Below, piece after piece: positions 49,959 through 61,678 of a stretch of 64,000 nucleotides of DNA. A model generated the notes under the pieces. That model saw only the letters and a list, made by a program, of their open reading frames with translations, searched no databases and was not told the DNA's origin. Both the position numbers and the translations under genes were made by a program. Location: contig WAEK01000010.1 in the NCBI GenBank assembly GCA_011634665.1, forward strand, positions 248,001 to 312,000. Direction: 5' to 3'. The DNA is from Mortierella sp. BCC40632. Its lineage: Eukaryota; Mortierellomycota; Mortierellomycetes; Mortierellales; Mortierellaceae. Positions within the stretch are counted from its first letter, which is position 1, and every line of letters starts with the position of its first letter.

Positions 49959-49962
<4 letters not shown>
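47062..49962 (+). CDS. CENP-B-type DNA-binding protein lacking a transposase domain
   Basis: Two exons, 47062-47473 and 48110-49962, close to 754 residues. Residues ~10-60 form a CENP-B N-terminal helix-turn-helix (LTREQKRQLIHQADTHKLRP...VTVYSILHKQ). Just after the intron (residues ~140-215) lies a CENP-B/Tc5-type HTH (VELDRAMVAFLKSSAAVDAH...FGWLRHFKRRLGVQ). This pair is shared by CENP-B, fungal Abp1/Cbh proteins and pogo transposases. No DDE catalytic domain follows; the remaining ~530 residues are Ser/Pro/Gln/His-rich with polyGln, which suggests a host regulatory protein rather than an active transposon. The 636-bp intron contains a T30 run and could hide an alternative exon near 47574-47690. 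The start (TCGTCATGGGAG) was preferred over an upstream in-frame ATG with low-complexity sequence. Confidence 0.83.

Positions 49963-50041
<79 letters not shown>
49963..50041. repeat. (GA)n microsatellite directly after a stop codon
   Basis: About 39 AG units begin at the last bases of the TAG stop of the CENP-B-like gene, so they form the first ~79 nt of its 3' UTR. Confidence 0.97.
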
Positions 50042-50044
<3 letters not shown>

Positions 50045-50134
50045 AAGACATTTAGCCAAAATACCTTGTACAGTAATTTTTTGTTTCTTAATAGAACATT
50101 CAACAAAGTTCATTTTTTCTATCCTGGAAAAAAA

Positions 50135-50140
50135 ACGCGT
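50135..50140. promoter_or_regulatory. MCB-like ACGCGT upstream of RNR2
   Basis: ACGCGT is the MBF binding core used at S-phase genes in yeasts. It lies 434 bp upstream of the RNR2 start. The hexamer occurs several other times in the window away from such genes (for example near 4586, 20762 and 28329), so significance is weak. Confidence 0.25.
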
Positions 50141-50573
50141 TCTGGTCTTTTTATTATTTTTTACTCGATACGCCACACAGAAGACGACGGTAGTGCGAGA
50201 AAATTTGTCCAGGTGACTTCTGGGCCAGTACAGTAGCTCTTTCTGGAGGACTGGAAGGGCGAGCGCAGCCGAACTTGACGTTGAGCTGGAGATCAAGTCT
50301 CCGTTGTATGTGGGTCATGTTCATTTGACTCCCTTTCCCTCCTTTTCGGGACGTTTTTTTTTGTCTCTCCAAGGGTCAAAACCCACTCCAAATGACTCTG
50401 AGAAAAGAGTCAGCCTCTCACTCTCTCTCACTCTCTCTCTCTCTCTCTCTCTCACTCTCACACTCTCTCACACTCTCTCACGCACACTTTCACACTCTCT
50501 TTCCCACCCACTCTCTCACCCTTCTCCTCCTTTCTTCTTTGCCTCGGCCTTGTCCCGACTTTTCCTCAACAAT

Positions 50574-52003
50574 ATGACAAGTGTGCACTCAACTTCCAAC
50601 ACGGATGACTCTAGTAGTACTAAGGCTGGATCCTACCCGGTTGCCTCGGCCTCCTTAGAGAAGCAAGCGTTGACTGACCAAGAAAAAGAACCCATCCTCC
50701 AACCCAACCGCCGTCGATTTGTGCTCTTCCCTATCCAATACCAGGAAGTCTACCAAATGTACAAACAGGCCATGGCCTCATTCTGGACCACAGAGGAAGT
50801 TGATCTCACCAAGGATCTCTTCGATTGGGAAAACAAAATGACTCCTGACGAACGACTCTTTATTGTCCAAGTACTGGCATTCTTTGCAGCAAGTGATGGG
50901 ATCGTGAACGAGAACCTAGTGGAGCGGTTCTCGAACGAGGTCCAGATCCCGGAGGCGAGGTGTTTCTATGGATTCCAGATCATGATCGAAAACGTGCATG
51001 CCGAGATGTATTCGTTATTGATTGATACCTATGTCAAGGAACCAGAGGAGCGAGAGCGACTCTTTGACGCTATTGATACCAGTAAGTCGTCTTTTCGCTA
51101 AAAGAAAAAAAAAATAAAGCCCAACACTGGAAACTTGGGATAATCGGATTACAGCGATCAACGCCCCGGCCCCAAACCAAGAGTACCAGACCGGGACCAG
51201 GATGTTTTCAATATTTCTCGTCTATGAATAAGAGGCATCAGTACAACAATCATCTTATGGCTATACTTCAGTTGTCACGATCTAGGAAAGGGAGCTCTCG
51301 GATGCATCTTGACCATTTCCGACATCAACCAACATTCATCCGTTAAACCAAGAGATTCCAAAGAGCGGATGTATTAAATCATGAATAATATTGCTTCCAT
51401 CTAGTTCCTTGCATAGGTAAAAAAGCAACCTGGGCCATGAAATGGATCTCGGACCATCAGTCCACCTTTGCAGAACGTCTTGTTGCCTTTGCGGCCGTCG
51501 AAGGGATATTTTTTTCCGGTTCGTTCGCTTCCATCTTTTGGCTCAAGAAACGAGGTTTGATGCCTGGCCTAACCTTTTCCAACGAACTCATCTCTCGGGA
51601 CGAAGGTCTTCATACCGATTTCGCCTGTCTCTTATTCTCGTTGCTCCAACACCGACCGGATCCGAGTCGAGTTGAGGCCATCATCACAGAGGCCGTTCAG
51701 ATCGAACAGGAATTCTTGACGGAATCGCTTCCTGTGCAACTGATCGGGATGAATGCTCAACTAATGTGTCAATATATTGAATTTGTCGCGGATCGACTGC
51801 TGGTAGCCTTGGGGAACAACAAGGTATATCAGGTTGAGAACCCATTCGAGTTTATGGATTTGATCTCGTTGCAAGGCAAGACCAACTTCTTTGAGAAGCG
51901 GGTATCAGATTATCAAAAGGCTGGTGTCATGGCAGCCACGACTCTAGGGAAGAAAAACAACAACTCACAGCACAATGTGTTTACACTGGATGCTGACTTT
52001 TGA
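50574..52003 (+). CDS. RNR2: Ribonucleoside-diphosphate reductase small subunit (R2)
   Basis: Two exons, 50574-51081 and 51405-52003, give 368 residues. The enzyme makes deoxyribonucleotides; R2 houses the di-iron centre and tyrosyl radical. Visible ligands follow the class Ia pattern: Asp77 in EEVDLTKDL, Glu139 and His142 in IENVHAEMY, the radical Tyr146 in the same motif, Glu in [11 protein letters not shown], and Glu and His in DEGLHTDF. The C-terminus FTLDADF is the peptide that docks R2 onto the large subunit. The phase-1 intron falls in [13 protein letters not shown]. The CT-rich stretch just upstream of the ATG is open but low-complexity, so the start was set at [12 protein letters not shown]. 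All key residues are present, so this is the catalytic R2 form. Confidence 0.96.
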
Positions 52004-52318
52004 GCGCTCACGAAGAATTCCTCTTTCCTCCCTCCCCTATCCTTTTCCTGTAGTATCATTAAACCTTAGTATCTCCTTGTAATCTGATAATGCCATCACC
52101 AACCCTTACTAAGCATTCCCTTCCCTCAAAGAGTCCTATCTCACTCTTAGCTCATAGAACCAGATATATTGGGTAATTTTTTTTTCTTTTCTTTTCTCAG
52201 TTGAAATGAAGGGTAGATATTTGCTAAAATGAGAGAGTGCTCCTTGCTTTGTGTTGTCCTCCTTCCTTCTCCAAATGTCCCATGCGGGAAAAGGTGAACC
52301 CGCAGGACAAGGCTCTTT

Positions 52319-54035
52319 TTAGAATCGCTTCATGTTGTCGCTCTTTTTCGACATCTTGAAAGCCATGACCAGAGCAACAAAGACTCCACAGGCAGCCAGT
52401 GCCTGGAAGTACCACATCACCCCCGACTTTTTCTGTGGAGGAGGGGCCGTGTTCTTGCTCTATCATCGTTTAGGGGATAAAGCAAAGGATATCAAGAATT
52501 AATTCATAATATTCTCACCAAACATATCTCTCAGTCTCCTCAGATGCATATGCCTTGGACTTACTCTCAAAGGCGCGGCCTTGGTAAAGGTGTTGGTCGT
52601 GATACTGATAATGTCGTGATTGTCATGAACTTCTCCTGTCACAGAGGTGAATCCCAAGTAGGCGATCTGAGGGAGCTTGATACCTGTCAAAGAGAAGCAA
52701 TCATCCCACTGATCCCAAGCCTTTGTCTGGAGTTTGAACTGCATTTTTTTTTTTTTTTTTTTTTTTTTTTGAGCCCAGAGGATACTTGTTATCAGTATAT
52801 TTCATTCCCTCCTCTCGATTTCTTCCGCTTTCTGAGAAAAAAAAATATATATATACGTATGGTAGAGAGCCAGACAAGATAAAAATCTTACCGTCAAATC
52901 GCCCGTCTCGCGGTAATAAGTAATACGACCCTTGGTAGGGACATTCTTGCTACGGAAATCCGACTCGCAGAAGCCGATCCTGTTGGCACGACCATCGTTC
53001 GCAGAGAGTCGTATGAGGTATGACCATCGCCCAACATGGCCATCACGAATGGGAACGAAGTGCTTTTTTCAAACCAAATCCGGGTTAGCATGGAGAATAC
53101 CTTACTTGAGAGAAAAAAGAAAAAAAAAAAAAAAAGAATACTTACAGCTTGACGCGAGTTGGCATAGGTGTCAAAAAGATACCAAGTCCCTCAAAGTTAT
53201 CCCGATTGCCAAAGACAGGACCCATCTCCGCACGTTCTTTGGTCAACCATACCGCAAAACCGTCTCCATAGAGTCCATCTCCCTTTCCATCGACCTTGAA
53301 CTCGAACTCGACCTGGAAATTAGCCGAGGTAATTGGCTACGTTATTTCAAGAGGTTGGATTGACAAAAAAAAAAAAAAAAAAAAAAAGGATAGTAATAAT
53401 AGTTGTTATATAAAGGTAAAACGATCCAGGAGATGAAAAGTTAGGGGTCAAAATACCAACTCTATTCATCTTCCACACCAACAGCTTTAGAGCGGAACAA
53501 AAAAAAAAAAAAAAAAAAAAAAAGGACACATACAAGGCGACTCCAGAGGTATCCTGTCTTGGATGGGACATCGGCCGTGAGTCGGATATACTTGTTGGTA
53601 TTGATCAAAGCGTCGCCTCCAAAGTCAAACCAACGATTTTGAAGATCCTGGTCTGTATAATGATTTTGATTTTTCCCAACCACAAACAAGTATGACAGGG
53701 AACAGAGAGAAAAGTCTGTTAGTTGCAGAGTTCCTCGCTTTTGGTCTTTTGTGTAAGTGAGCATTGCTCGTGTGGAGCGGGCTTGCTGGAAAGAGGAGGA
53801 GAAAGGAAGGAACAATGAACTGCATCGTTCATCACCCTTGCTGTCCTTTTTGACTCTGAAATGAGAAAGAGATGAGACCTATTTCCTATCTAATTGGCTT
53901 ACCGATATAAGGCATATAGATGGAATGCGTGCGAAGAGGATGAATGTTGTCTTCCTCCTGGCCATATACCATGGCGGCCGTCGAAAGCAGCGCCACTCCT
54001 GCAAAGAGGATCTTTTCGACGAGTCCCTTTCCCAT
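52319..54035 (-). CDS. L-type (VIP36/Emp47-like) lectin cargo receptor, reading frame disrupted
   Basis: Six exons: 54035-53903, 53652-53534, 53336-53146, 53062-52892, 52738-52565 and 52459-52319. A signal peptide (KILFAGVALLSTAAMVYG) is followed by a legume-lectin-like domain: NRWFDFGGDALINTNKYIRL, VEFEFKVDGKGDGLYGDGFA, DTY, FPFVMAMLGDGHTSYD, NDGRAN, KAWDQWDDCF and GEVHDNHDIIS. A C-terminal span (WYFQALAACGVFVALVMAF) and the tail KMSKKSDNMKRF end the protein. Such lectins carry glycoproteins between ER and Golgi. Exon 3 is 191 bp, one short of a multiple of three, and conserved blocks in exons 3 and 4 lie in different frames (see findings). Either the gene is decaying or the sequence has indel errors. 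The other exons close in phase. Confidence 0.82.
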
Positions 54036-54337
54036 TGAAGTTCTTTGTCTCTGCTACGGATGAGTATTCGCGTGTGTGTTGAGTAGTGGTCCGATGGAAA
54101 TCGCCTCTGTCTGGACTGTCCTGTGTCTTTTTCTTTTGGATGGAGATCCCAAATCGGTAGAGTGAAGGGAGGTTAGTCCTGAAAAAAGAAAAAAAAGAAA
54201 AAAGAGTTCTAGGATGAACAGATTGCAAGAAAGTACTCATCCCCTCCCACTTCACCGCGTCACTCGACCAGCCACCAAACCCTGGAATAATTTTAAATAG
54301 GCTCGAAGGGTGATTAGCTTTTTACTAAATTAAGCGT

Positions 54338-57300
54338 CTACATTCGCTGACGACGGATACTCTTGCGCATATTCGTATACTGCAAGACCTCTTGCCGTTC
54401 CATCATAAAAATGGCTCGCTCGATATTACGCGAGTTGAATCCTTGAGTCTCGAGCTCTCGTACCAATACTGCCGTCGGGATCTGAGAGCCAATCGCTAGA
54501 CGACGACGAATCGCTTCCTCGACTTGACGCACCTCGGCTGCTCCTTGCTGACGTGTCTGGCCATCCACTATTATGTCAAGAAAAGTTAGACTAACGAAGC
54601 TCTATGCCTAAGGGTCCATCATACACAGACACATTGCTGAATGCGGAGGAAAAAAAAAAGACTTACTAGTTCCAGCATTGACAGCATCCATAGTGGAAAA
54701 CTTAAACAATCGGATCGCCTCATCCACATGCTCTTCCGTCGCGCGCGGAGAAAGAGTCATCTTGGCCAACGCCTCCGATGTACGGACAATGGCTTCCAAC
54801 TGACGCACCGTAATAGGAATCGATGTCCTCACTCCTTCTAGATCCTGCATATGACCCACTGTCGATCGGATACTCACAAAGTGACTACTCAACTTTTCGG
54901 CCGCCTCTTTGGTCAATCTTGGTGCTGACTTGAGCTTACAGTAGCTGATATAATTCTTCATCTTTTCAATACTGAGCTCGCTCGCTGCCGTCTCGGAGGG
55001 GCGGTCCATATGCACATTCATGACGTGGCGCGCAATAGTCATATCCCGTCCTTCATTGTGTTCATCCTTCAAGATAAAGATCATGTCGAATCTGGACAAA
55101 ATAGTTGTCTGAAAGTCAATGTTCTCTCCTGCCGATCGCATGTCGTCATAACGTCCAAAGACAGGATTTGCCGCCGCAAGAACCGAAGTTCTCGAGTTGA
55201 GAATGGTCGTGATACCAGCCTTGGCAATCGAGATTGTTTGTTGTTCCATAGCCTCGTGAATCGCCACTCGATCTTCATCGCGCATTTTATCAAACTCATC
55301 AATGCAAACAACGCCACCATCTGCCAACACCATCGCACCTCCTTCCAAGTAAAACTCGCGGGTCGAGGGTTCACGGACGACCGAGGCGGTTAAACCAGCG
55401 GCACTGGATCCCTTTCCGGAAGTGTAGACCGAGATGGGCGCTACCTTTTCCACAAACTTCAACAGCTGAGATTTGGCGGTACCGGGATCACCGAGCAAGA
55501 GTACGTTGATATCTCCACGAAGTTTCATTCCATCCGGAAGCACATTTTTTGATCCACCAAACAACAAGCACGAAATCGCCTTTTTGATATCTAGTAAAAA
55601 GAAAAACGAAAAAAAAAGAGAATGTATCGAATGGCACCGATAGGAACAATCAGTAAAAGCATAGATCCGCGCTTAAGGAGGCCCTAGTCTCCTCTTTTTC
55701 TTGATCTCCAATAAAAATAAAAATAAAATGAAAACAATCAAAATACCGGATGGCTTTTATACACACCATGGTTGCCGAAAATCGATGGGGCAATGCTGTT
55801 GGCAAACTTTTGGTACAGTCCTGGCTCGCGCGACATGGCGATAAATTCTTCTTCCTCCTCATCTGTGAAATTCCTCCGACGCCCTGTAGAGTCTGTGTCC
55901 GTATCAACGCCAACCACGCGAATATATGGTGTCCTGATCGCCACAGCGCCACCACTTCCCCTCTATTTACAAAATCATTTAGAAAGAATTGGAGAAAAAT
56001 GTGAGAAAGAAGCATTTTGTCACGAAAAAAAAGAAAGAAAAGAAAGCGGCCTTATTTTGAAGACATACGCTGGCTTTGGTCTGGAAAACAGAGTAGATTC
56101 CCATGATGGTCACTCGTGAACCTGGAACAACACGGTTGGTCAACTCTCTGTCCGCACTCAATAAAACGTGGCGAGGCAACTCTCCTACGGGAACATCGTC
56201 AGGAGACTCTTGGAGTTTAAGAATCTGTTGATCCACGCACTTGGAATTATCGTGGTCCACAATATAGGGGTCCATTCCACATCCCTGAGGATTGGGCTCC
56301 GCTCCAACATTCCTAAAAGCGAGAGAGCATTGACATTTTTTTTTGTTAGTCGAGATGAAAAAAGCAACAGGGAGGAAAAAGCGGATGGCTGAAACTGTGT
56401 GAAAATCAGGGACCTACAGGTCGCATGTACGAGGCATCGAGACACCCGAGAATCCTGCTTGGATAGGAAGCTTCTTTGTTTTGGAGCATGTCTTGCAGCG
56501 GATCTGCAGAACAGTCGCCTTGGAAGTCAAGGGCGAGGCTGCAATGATGATTCCTGAAATACGAATGAGCTTTGAGATACTGTTCGCCTACAAAAAGTTT
56601 GTTTCCAGTGTTGAGTGTGTGAGGTATGAGACGAGTCAAAATGAAAGAGGGAAAAAAAAAGAAAAAAAGAGGTCAATGACTAGAGGATCAGGCAAAGTTC
56701 ATCAATAAGACACACACAACGAGCAAAGGGTATTTACGTTGAGCTGACGGATCTTGATCATGTTGGCGGTCGAGCTCAATGCCACCTGATAGTCCTCAAT
56801 CTCAAAATCGACATTGGAGGAAGCATATAAAATCCTCTTTGCATGCATCTTGACAGCATTTTCAAACTGAAGAACGTCCAGCGTTGACAAAAGAAGGGAT
56901 AACGCGTGAGTTAGAGAGAGAGAGAAAAATAATGAAAGAAAGGGTCATGACATACACTTTTCTCTTATCCACATTAGATCCCAGATTTTTCGTTTTTTTT
57001 TTTTTTTTTGTAGGCGTCAAAAGGTTGTAAGACAGTACCAGTGGCAACAGCTCTGTAGGGCGTTGGGTCATGCTATGCGCCAATTCTTGGTTGAACGAGA
57101 TTAAATGGCCGATGTCGACTTCCAGGTAATGGCGCTTCAGCATTGTGTTTTGTCGCAGCTGGTCGCTATTGGCAGTATAAAATAAAAAAAGGCGATAATG
57201 AACGTTGAGTGCCCTGAAGATACGCTAAGGAACGCGTTGCACTTTCTCCCGCAAATGCAGAGAAAACGCCTCCTAAACCCGTGTTCATGGACCTTGTCAG

Positions 57301-57459
57301 ACATTACCGATAGATGTAAACGCCATTAATGTGGAATTGCTGGATGAAAGCAAAGAACAGCTCCTGGATCTTGTCCATAGTCGTCTGCTCAGCATTGTCC
57401 TGTGGTGGCAACACCTGAGCAGTGTGAATGCGACCAGCGTCCCAACCGATGTTTGCCAT
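54338..57459 (-). CDS. MCM5: DNA replication licensing helicase subunit MCM5
   Basis: Eight exons, 57459-57308, 57165-57039, 56866-56738, 56587-56418, 56312-56069, 55962-55767, 55590-54667 and 54567-54338, close to 723 residues, the normal MCM5 length. MCM5 is part of the MCM2-7 replicative helicase. The N-terminal domain includes [18 protein letters not shown] and a C4 zinc motif (RCKTCSK...[16 protein letters not shown]). The AAA+ core carries Walker A GDPGTAKS (about residue 374), Walker [10 protein letters not shown], sensor AAANP and the arginine finger LSRFD. The winged-helix end follows the short exon junction NAGT-MDGQTRQQ. It is divergent from LSG1 with 323 bp between start codons. 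Every junction was fixed by phase. Confidence 0.97.
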
Positions 57460-57782
57460 GGCTGCTTGTTTAAGATATAAAGCGATTGGTCTAAAAAAGA
57501 GCTCGTTGGTGAAATTCCTGAAAAAAGGCTGTTGAGACTGGAGAAGGACTCAACTGTCAGTAATCTCCAAGAAAGAGTAAAGACAGAAACGTTGGTCAAA
57601 GGCTCGCTTAGAAAGCTTGGACTCTTTATTTTTACTAGACAGTCCCTGTTTTTGCCACAGCAAAAAACGTGACTCTTTTTCAGTTTCTTTTTTTTTTTTC
57701 TTTTTTTTTTTTTTTTCTTTTCTTTGGAGCCAAGTGATTTCGTTCATTTCGCTCTTGTCCAGACCATACTAATCTTTTCCAC

Positions 57783-60393
57783 ATGGCGCCCCCAAAGAGC
57801 AAAAAGAATGTTGGCCTCGGTCAAGCAATCATCAAGGCTCGGTTCCAAGGTCGTTCAAGGCCAAGGGATGGAGACGAAAAACTTGTATGTTCCCTTATTT
57901 TTTCATGCGAATACCGCTCTTTATTTTATTTTATTTTTTATCTTGAGGCCGTTGCAGAGGGGAGAATTGTCGGTTGCTGCGGCACATTTTCTCTTAAAAT
58001 GCGCAGAAGAGCTTGGAGGCAGATCCTAACCAGGGTGCAAATATCCGTTACACTCTTTTTACATGACATTGTAGCACTCTGCCGAAATCGACGATGGCCC
58101 AGCATGGACTCGACTTCAGTCAGTGACTCAGGAGGGTGATCTAGAGTCATTCTTGAGCACCGCTGAGTTGGCAGGAACTGAGTTTACGGCAGGCAAGTGA
58201 CCTTTTCATGTCTTCCTTTTTTGACTCTACTTCATTAAAGACCGAGCCAATTGCCCTGATCTGTTGTCAAGTCCTCAGTTTGGAGCTTTAGCTAACTTGT
58301 TACCTGATCATACTTATCATGTTGTCTCCAATAGAAAAGCTAAACATCAAGGTCATTTCGAATCAATACCAGAATCCATTTATGCTGACAGCAGCTGAAG
58401 AAAAGGAAAGACTCGGCAAACATGCCGAATTCAAGGCGAGTCTGACAGTGCCTCGTCGTCCTCATTGGAACGAGAACACCACCGCAGCCGAACTTCAACA
58501 TTCGGAGAGGACCTCGTTCTTGGATTGGCGTCGTGAACTGGCTACCTTGGCCGAACGCGAGAATCTGTTGTTGACCCCATTCGAACGCAATATTGAAGTC
58601 TGGCGACAGCTTTGGCGAGTCATTGAGCGATCTCATCTTGTAGTCCAGATTGTAGATGCTCGAAACCCACTTTTCTTTAGAAGCACAGATTTGGAGACTT
58701 ATGTCAAGGAAGTCGATCCCAGGAAGGCAAATCTATTGCTTATCAACAAGGCTGATTATCTCTCTGTCAAGCAGAGGAAAAGATGGGCAGATTACTTTGA
58801 TTCCGAAGGCATTCGCTATACCTTCTTCTCGGCCGCCCTTGCAAAGGAGAGGCAAGAGAAAGAGCGGGCTGAACAGGAAAGGCTAGAGTTGCTTGCAGAG
58901 GAGATGGCGGCCATGAAGGCATCCAGATTTGAGGAGGATGATGACGAGGAGGAGGAGGAGGAAGACGAAGATGAGGAAGAAGACGAAAAGACCCAAGATC
59001 CAAAGGAAACAGAACAGGCAGAGGGCGAAAAGAAAGATGGTGCAACAGATAGCAAGGACCTCAGTGCTGAAAAGACTGTTGAGGCAGAGGCTGGATCTCA
59101 TAACAAGGGCAAATCTATTAAGATTGAAGAGGAAGAGGAAGAGGAAGAGGAAGAGTCCGAAGAGGAAGAGTCCGAAGAGGAAGAAGAAGAAGAGGGCAAA
59201 TCCAATAAGACTCATTCGCATTGGAGAAAGCTCAAAGAGACTGAGAAAGATGATGAGCGCACCCGTATCAGGGACACCAAGGAACTCTACGATCTTTTGC
59301 TCAAGGAGACGCCTGTCATTGACGGTAAGATCTATTTAATCAGATTGATAATTATTTGTCTTGCAAAGATGCTCTGTCAACCCGAAGCTAATTTGATCCG
59401 CTCCATATAGACCCAAGGAACCCACTCAACGGAATCATGTCAATTGGTCTTGTTGGATACCCCAACGTCGGAAAGTCTTCTACCATTAACGCGCTCTTGG
59501 GTGAACACGCTGTCTCGGTCTCAGCGACCCCCGGAAAGACCAAGCATTTCCAGACTATCCACTTGACGCCCACTATGATCCTCTGCGATTGTCCCGGTCT
59601 TGTGTTCCCTTCATACGCGACCACTCAGGGAGATATGGTCTGCAACGGTGTTTTGCCCATTGATCAGCTGCGCGAATTCACAGGATCGGTTGGTTTGATC
59701 GCCAAGAGAATCCCCAAGGCTGTCCTTGAGGCTATCTATGGTATCAAGGTGGCTGTCCTTAGTGAGGAGGAAGGTGGCACAGGCATACCTACAGCGGAAG
59801 AACTGTTGATTGCCTATGCCGTGGCCCGTGGATTTACCAAAGCTGGCCAGGGTAACCCAGATGAATCTCGTGCAGCCCGATATATCTTGAAGGACTACGT
59901 CAATGGCAAGCTCCTATTCTGCACACCACCACCCTCTGTCACTGATGCTGTTGAGTTTAACGAAGAGCACAACCAACTCGATCGATTCAAGAAGCGAAAG
60001 CAGGCGCCGACCCGACGTTTGCCTGCCTCGGCCTCTACTTATATCAATATGGATGCGGTCACGCCTCTGTCTCATACGGGCACGGGCACGGGTAAGACGA
60101 ATTCTGTGGATTCGTCCTTTTTCCAACAATCCCGCAGGACGGCCTTCCTGCCCAAGGTGATGGGCAAAACTTCTCATGATTCTGCTGGTGGCTTGCCTCG
60201 TGTGCAAATGTACCCACATCAACAAAGGACAGACAACCAAGGTGGATATGTGACTCGTCGGATGAGGATGCAGGGCGTCCGAGATGGACTCTTGGATATG
60301 GGAGCTGAAACCACCTCTGGATCCTTGGGCAACAAGAAGCACAGGAAGGGCAAAAAGAACGTTAAGCAGCGCTCCGGAGGAGGACTTTATTAG
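57783..60393 (+). CDS. LSG1: LSG1-type circularly permuted GTPase, 60S export-adaptor release factor
   Basis: Four exons, 57783-57884, 58075-58192, 58335-59324 and 59411-60393, give 730 residues. Lsg1 is a cytoplasmic GTPase that releases Nmd3 from nascent 60S subunits. The N-terminus has SVTQEGDLESFLSTAELAGT and VPRRPHWNE. The GTPase motifs are in permuted order: G4 NKAD (about residue 211) and FSA first, then G1 GYPNVGKSS (about 419), G2/G3 region and DCPGL. A long Glu/Asp-rich insert separates them and the tail is basic (KKHRKGKKNVKQR). Intron 2 appears to use a GC donor (GCAG/GCAAGT), giving FTA-EKLNIKV; a GTGACC alternative four bases on is also in frame but weaker. Exon 3's last intron is a normal GTAAGA...ATATAG. 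Confidence 0.95.
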
Positions 60394-61678
60394 AACCCCC
60401 CCCCCCTTTCCATCGCTCCAAAGGCTAAAGGAAATCATTAAGGCATTCGACTACTTTGTGTATTATCAGCCAGAATAAATATTCACAAAAAATAGACACT
60501 TGTTTTTTCCTTCTTTTCTTGATCCGTCAGTGAATACTTATCATCTGGAGCAGGTCTGCTCAGTTGCTCGCCCTGCGGGTGTGATTCTGTAGTGAGATAT
60601 TGTCCTTTCTTTCTCTTCCTCTTATGGAGACAGTGAGATGCACCTCCATCGCCACATTGTTGCTTCGCTTCTTCTACCATGGCACGTCCCAAACAACCAC
60701 CTGCACCCCTGCACAAGACTTCCTGGACAACCTCGTTGAAAATGATCGCTGCGGCAACTCCCTTTCCGCCCGCGCGAAATCGATCGCATATCACAAGATT
60801 GAAAACTGTGTATGGCTGGCAGACACAGCGTCGTGCGGAATGTCCAGATGCCCGAGACAACATGTATAAAGAAGCACCGTGAATTTGGCTCGAGGTTGTC
60901 GTAGCTCGCTCATCTGATCTTGCTATTGAACTGACTAGGCCTTGTCATCGGAGTTCCGTTCGAGGGACATTTGAGCGACTCTTCGATGTCAGAATAATGT
61001 GCTTTGCAGTACGTGAGATGTTATATGTAGGAGTCTTTGAACGTTGGGGTACGTTCAGGTGGGGCAGCACAGGCGGAAGAGCGATGTAGGAAGAGTATCG
61101 TAAAGTGCAAAACCAGTACTGAGAGGGAAGAAAAATAAAAACTGAAAGTGCCCCAAGTGATACTCAGATTTTTCTTGATCAGGCGAGCAAAAGGAAACTA
61201 TGGATGATCTTTTTGCATATTTGAAGCTTGCCATTGTGTTATGGATTGAACCAGATCTTGACGATGATCACTTTGACTGCGATGCTAGTTGCTCTCGGTA
61301 TGGTCATGTCCTTTAATCCGGGTCCTGTGCCTTTTGCTAAAAACGTGAACAATAAGAAAATTTGTGAGTAATTAATCCATATCATCGCTCACTTTGGAGA
61401 AATGACAAGTCGATTTGTGTGTCATATTATTTTAGCAATTGTGTAAGCAGTCTTACAGCACAATCCTTGTTTTTGGTATTATGGGCGTGTAGAACGTTGG
61501 AGGGGCCTGTTGTCGTAATCCGGCAGCTCGAGGAGGGGCATTGGGTCTTGGCGGGTCCGAAACATATCGCTGGCTCTTCATTGTCAAAGACAAAATATGA
61601 TCCTTATATATGATCCTTGGTCATTAATACTGCTTGCATTAACTTAGATAAAAATCATCAAACTTGACTTGTTATTAC
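60394..61678. other. Interval downstream of LSG1
   Basis: A poly-C run follows the LSG1 stop. One 67-codon plus-strand frame (60679-60882, start context TACCATGGCA, basic and Pro/Ala-rich, beginning MARPKQPPAPLHKTSW) is the best small candidate but has no recognised homologue. On the minus strand, 61590-61440 reads as a Cys-containing frame (CFGPAKTQCPSSSCRI) ending at a GTAAGA donor, and could be a further exon of the next gene. Confidence 0.4.

Noticed and set aside
50304..50573. Upstream in-frame extension of RNR2
   Set aside because: Made of CT/CA repeat codons; the conserved protein and a good start context begin at 50574.
58767..59339. Minus-strand Ser/Phe/Leu-rich frames and a second-frame Lys/Arg-rich plus-strand frame
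   Set aside because: Shadows of the Glu-codon runs in LSG1 exon 3.
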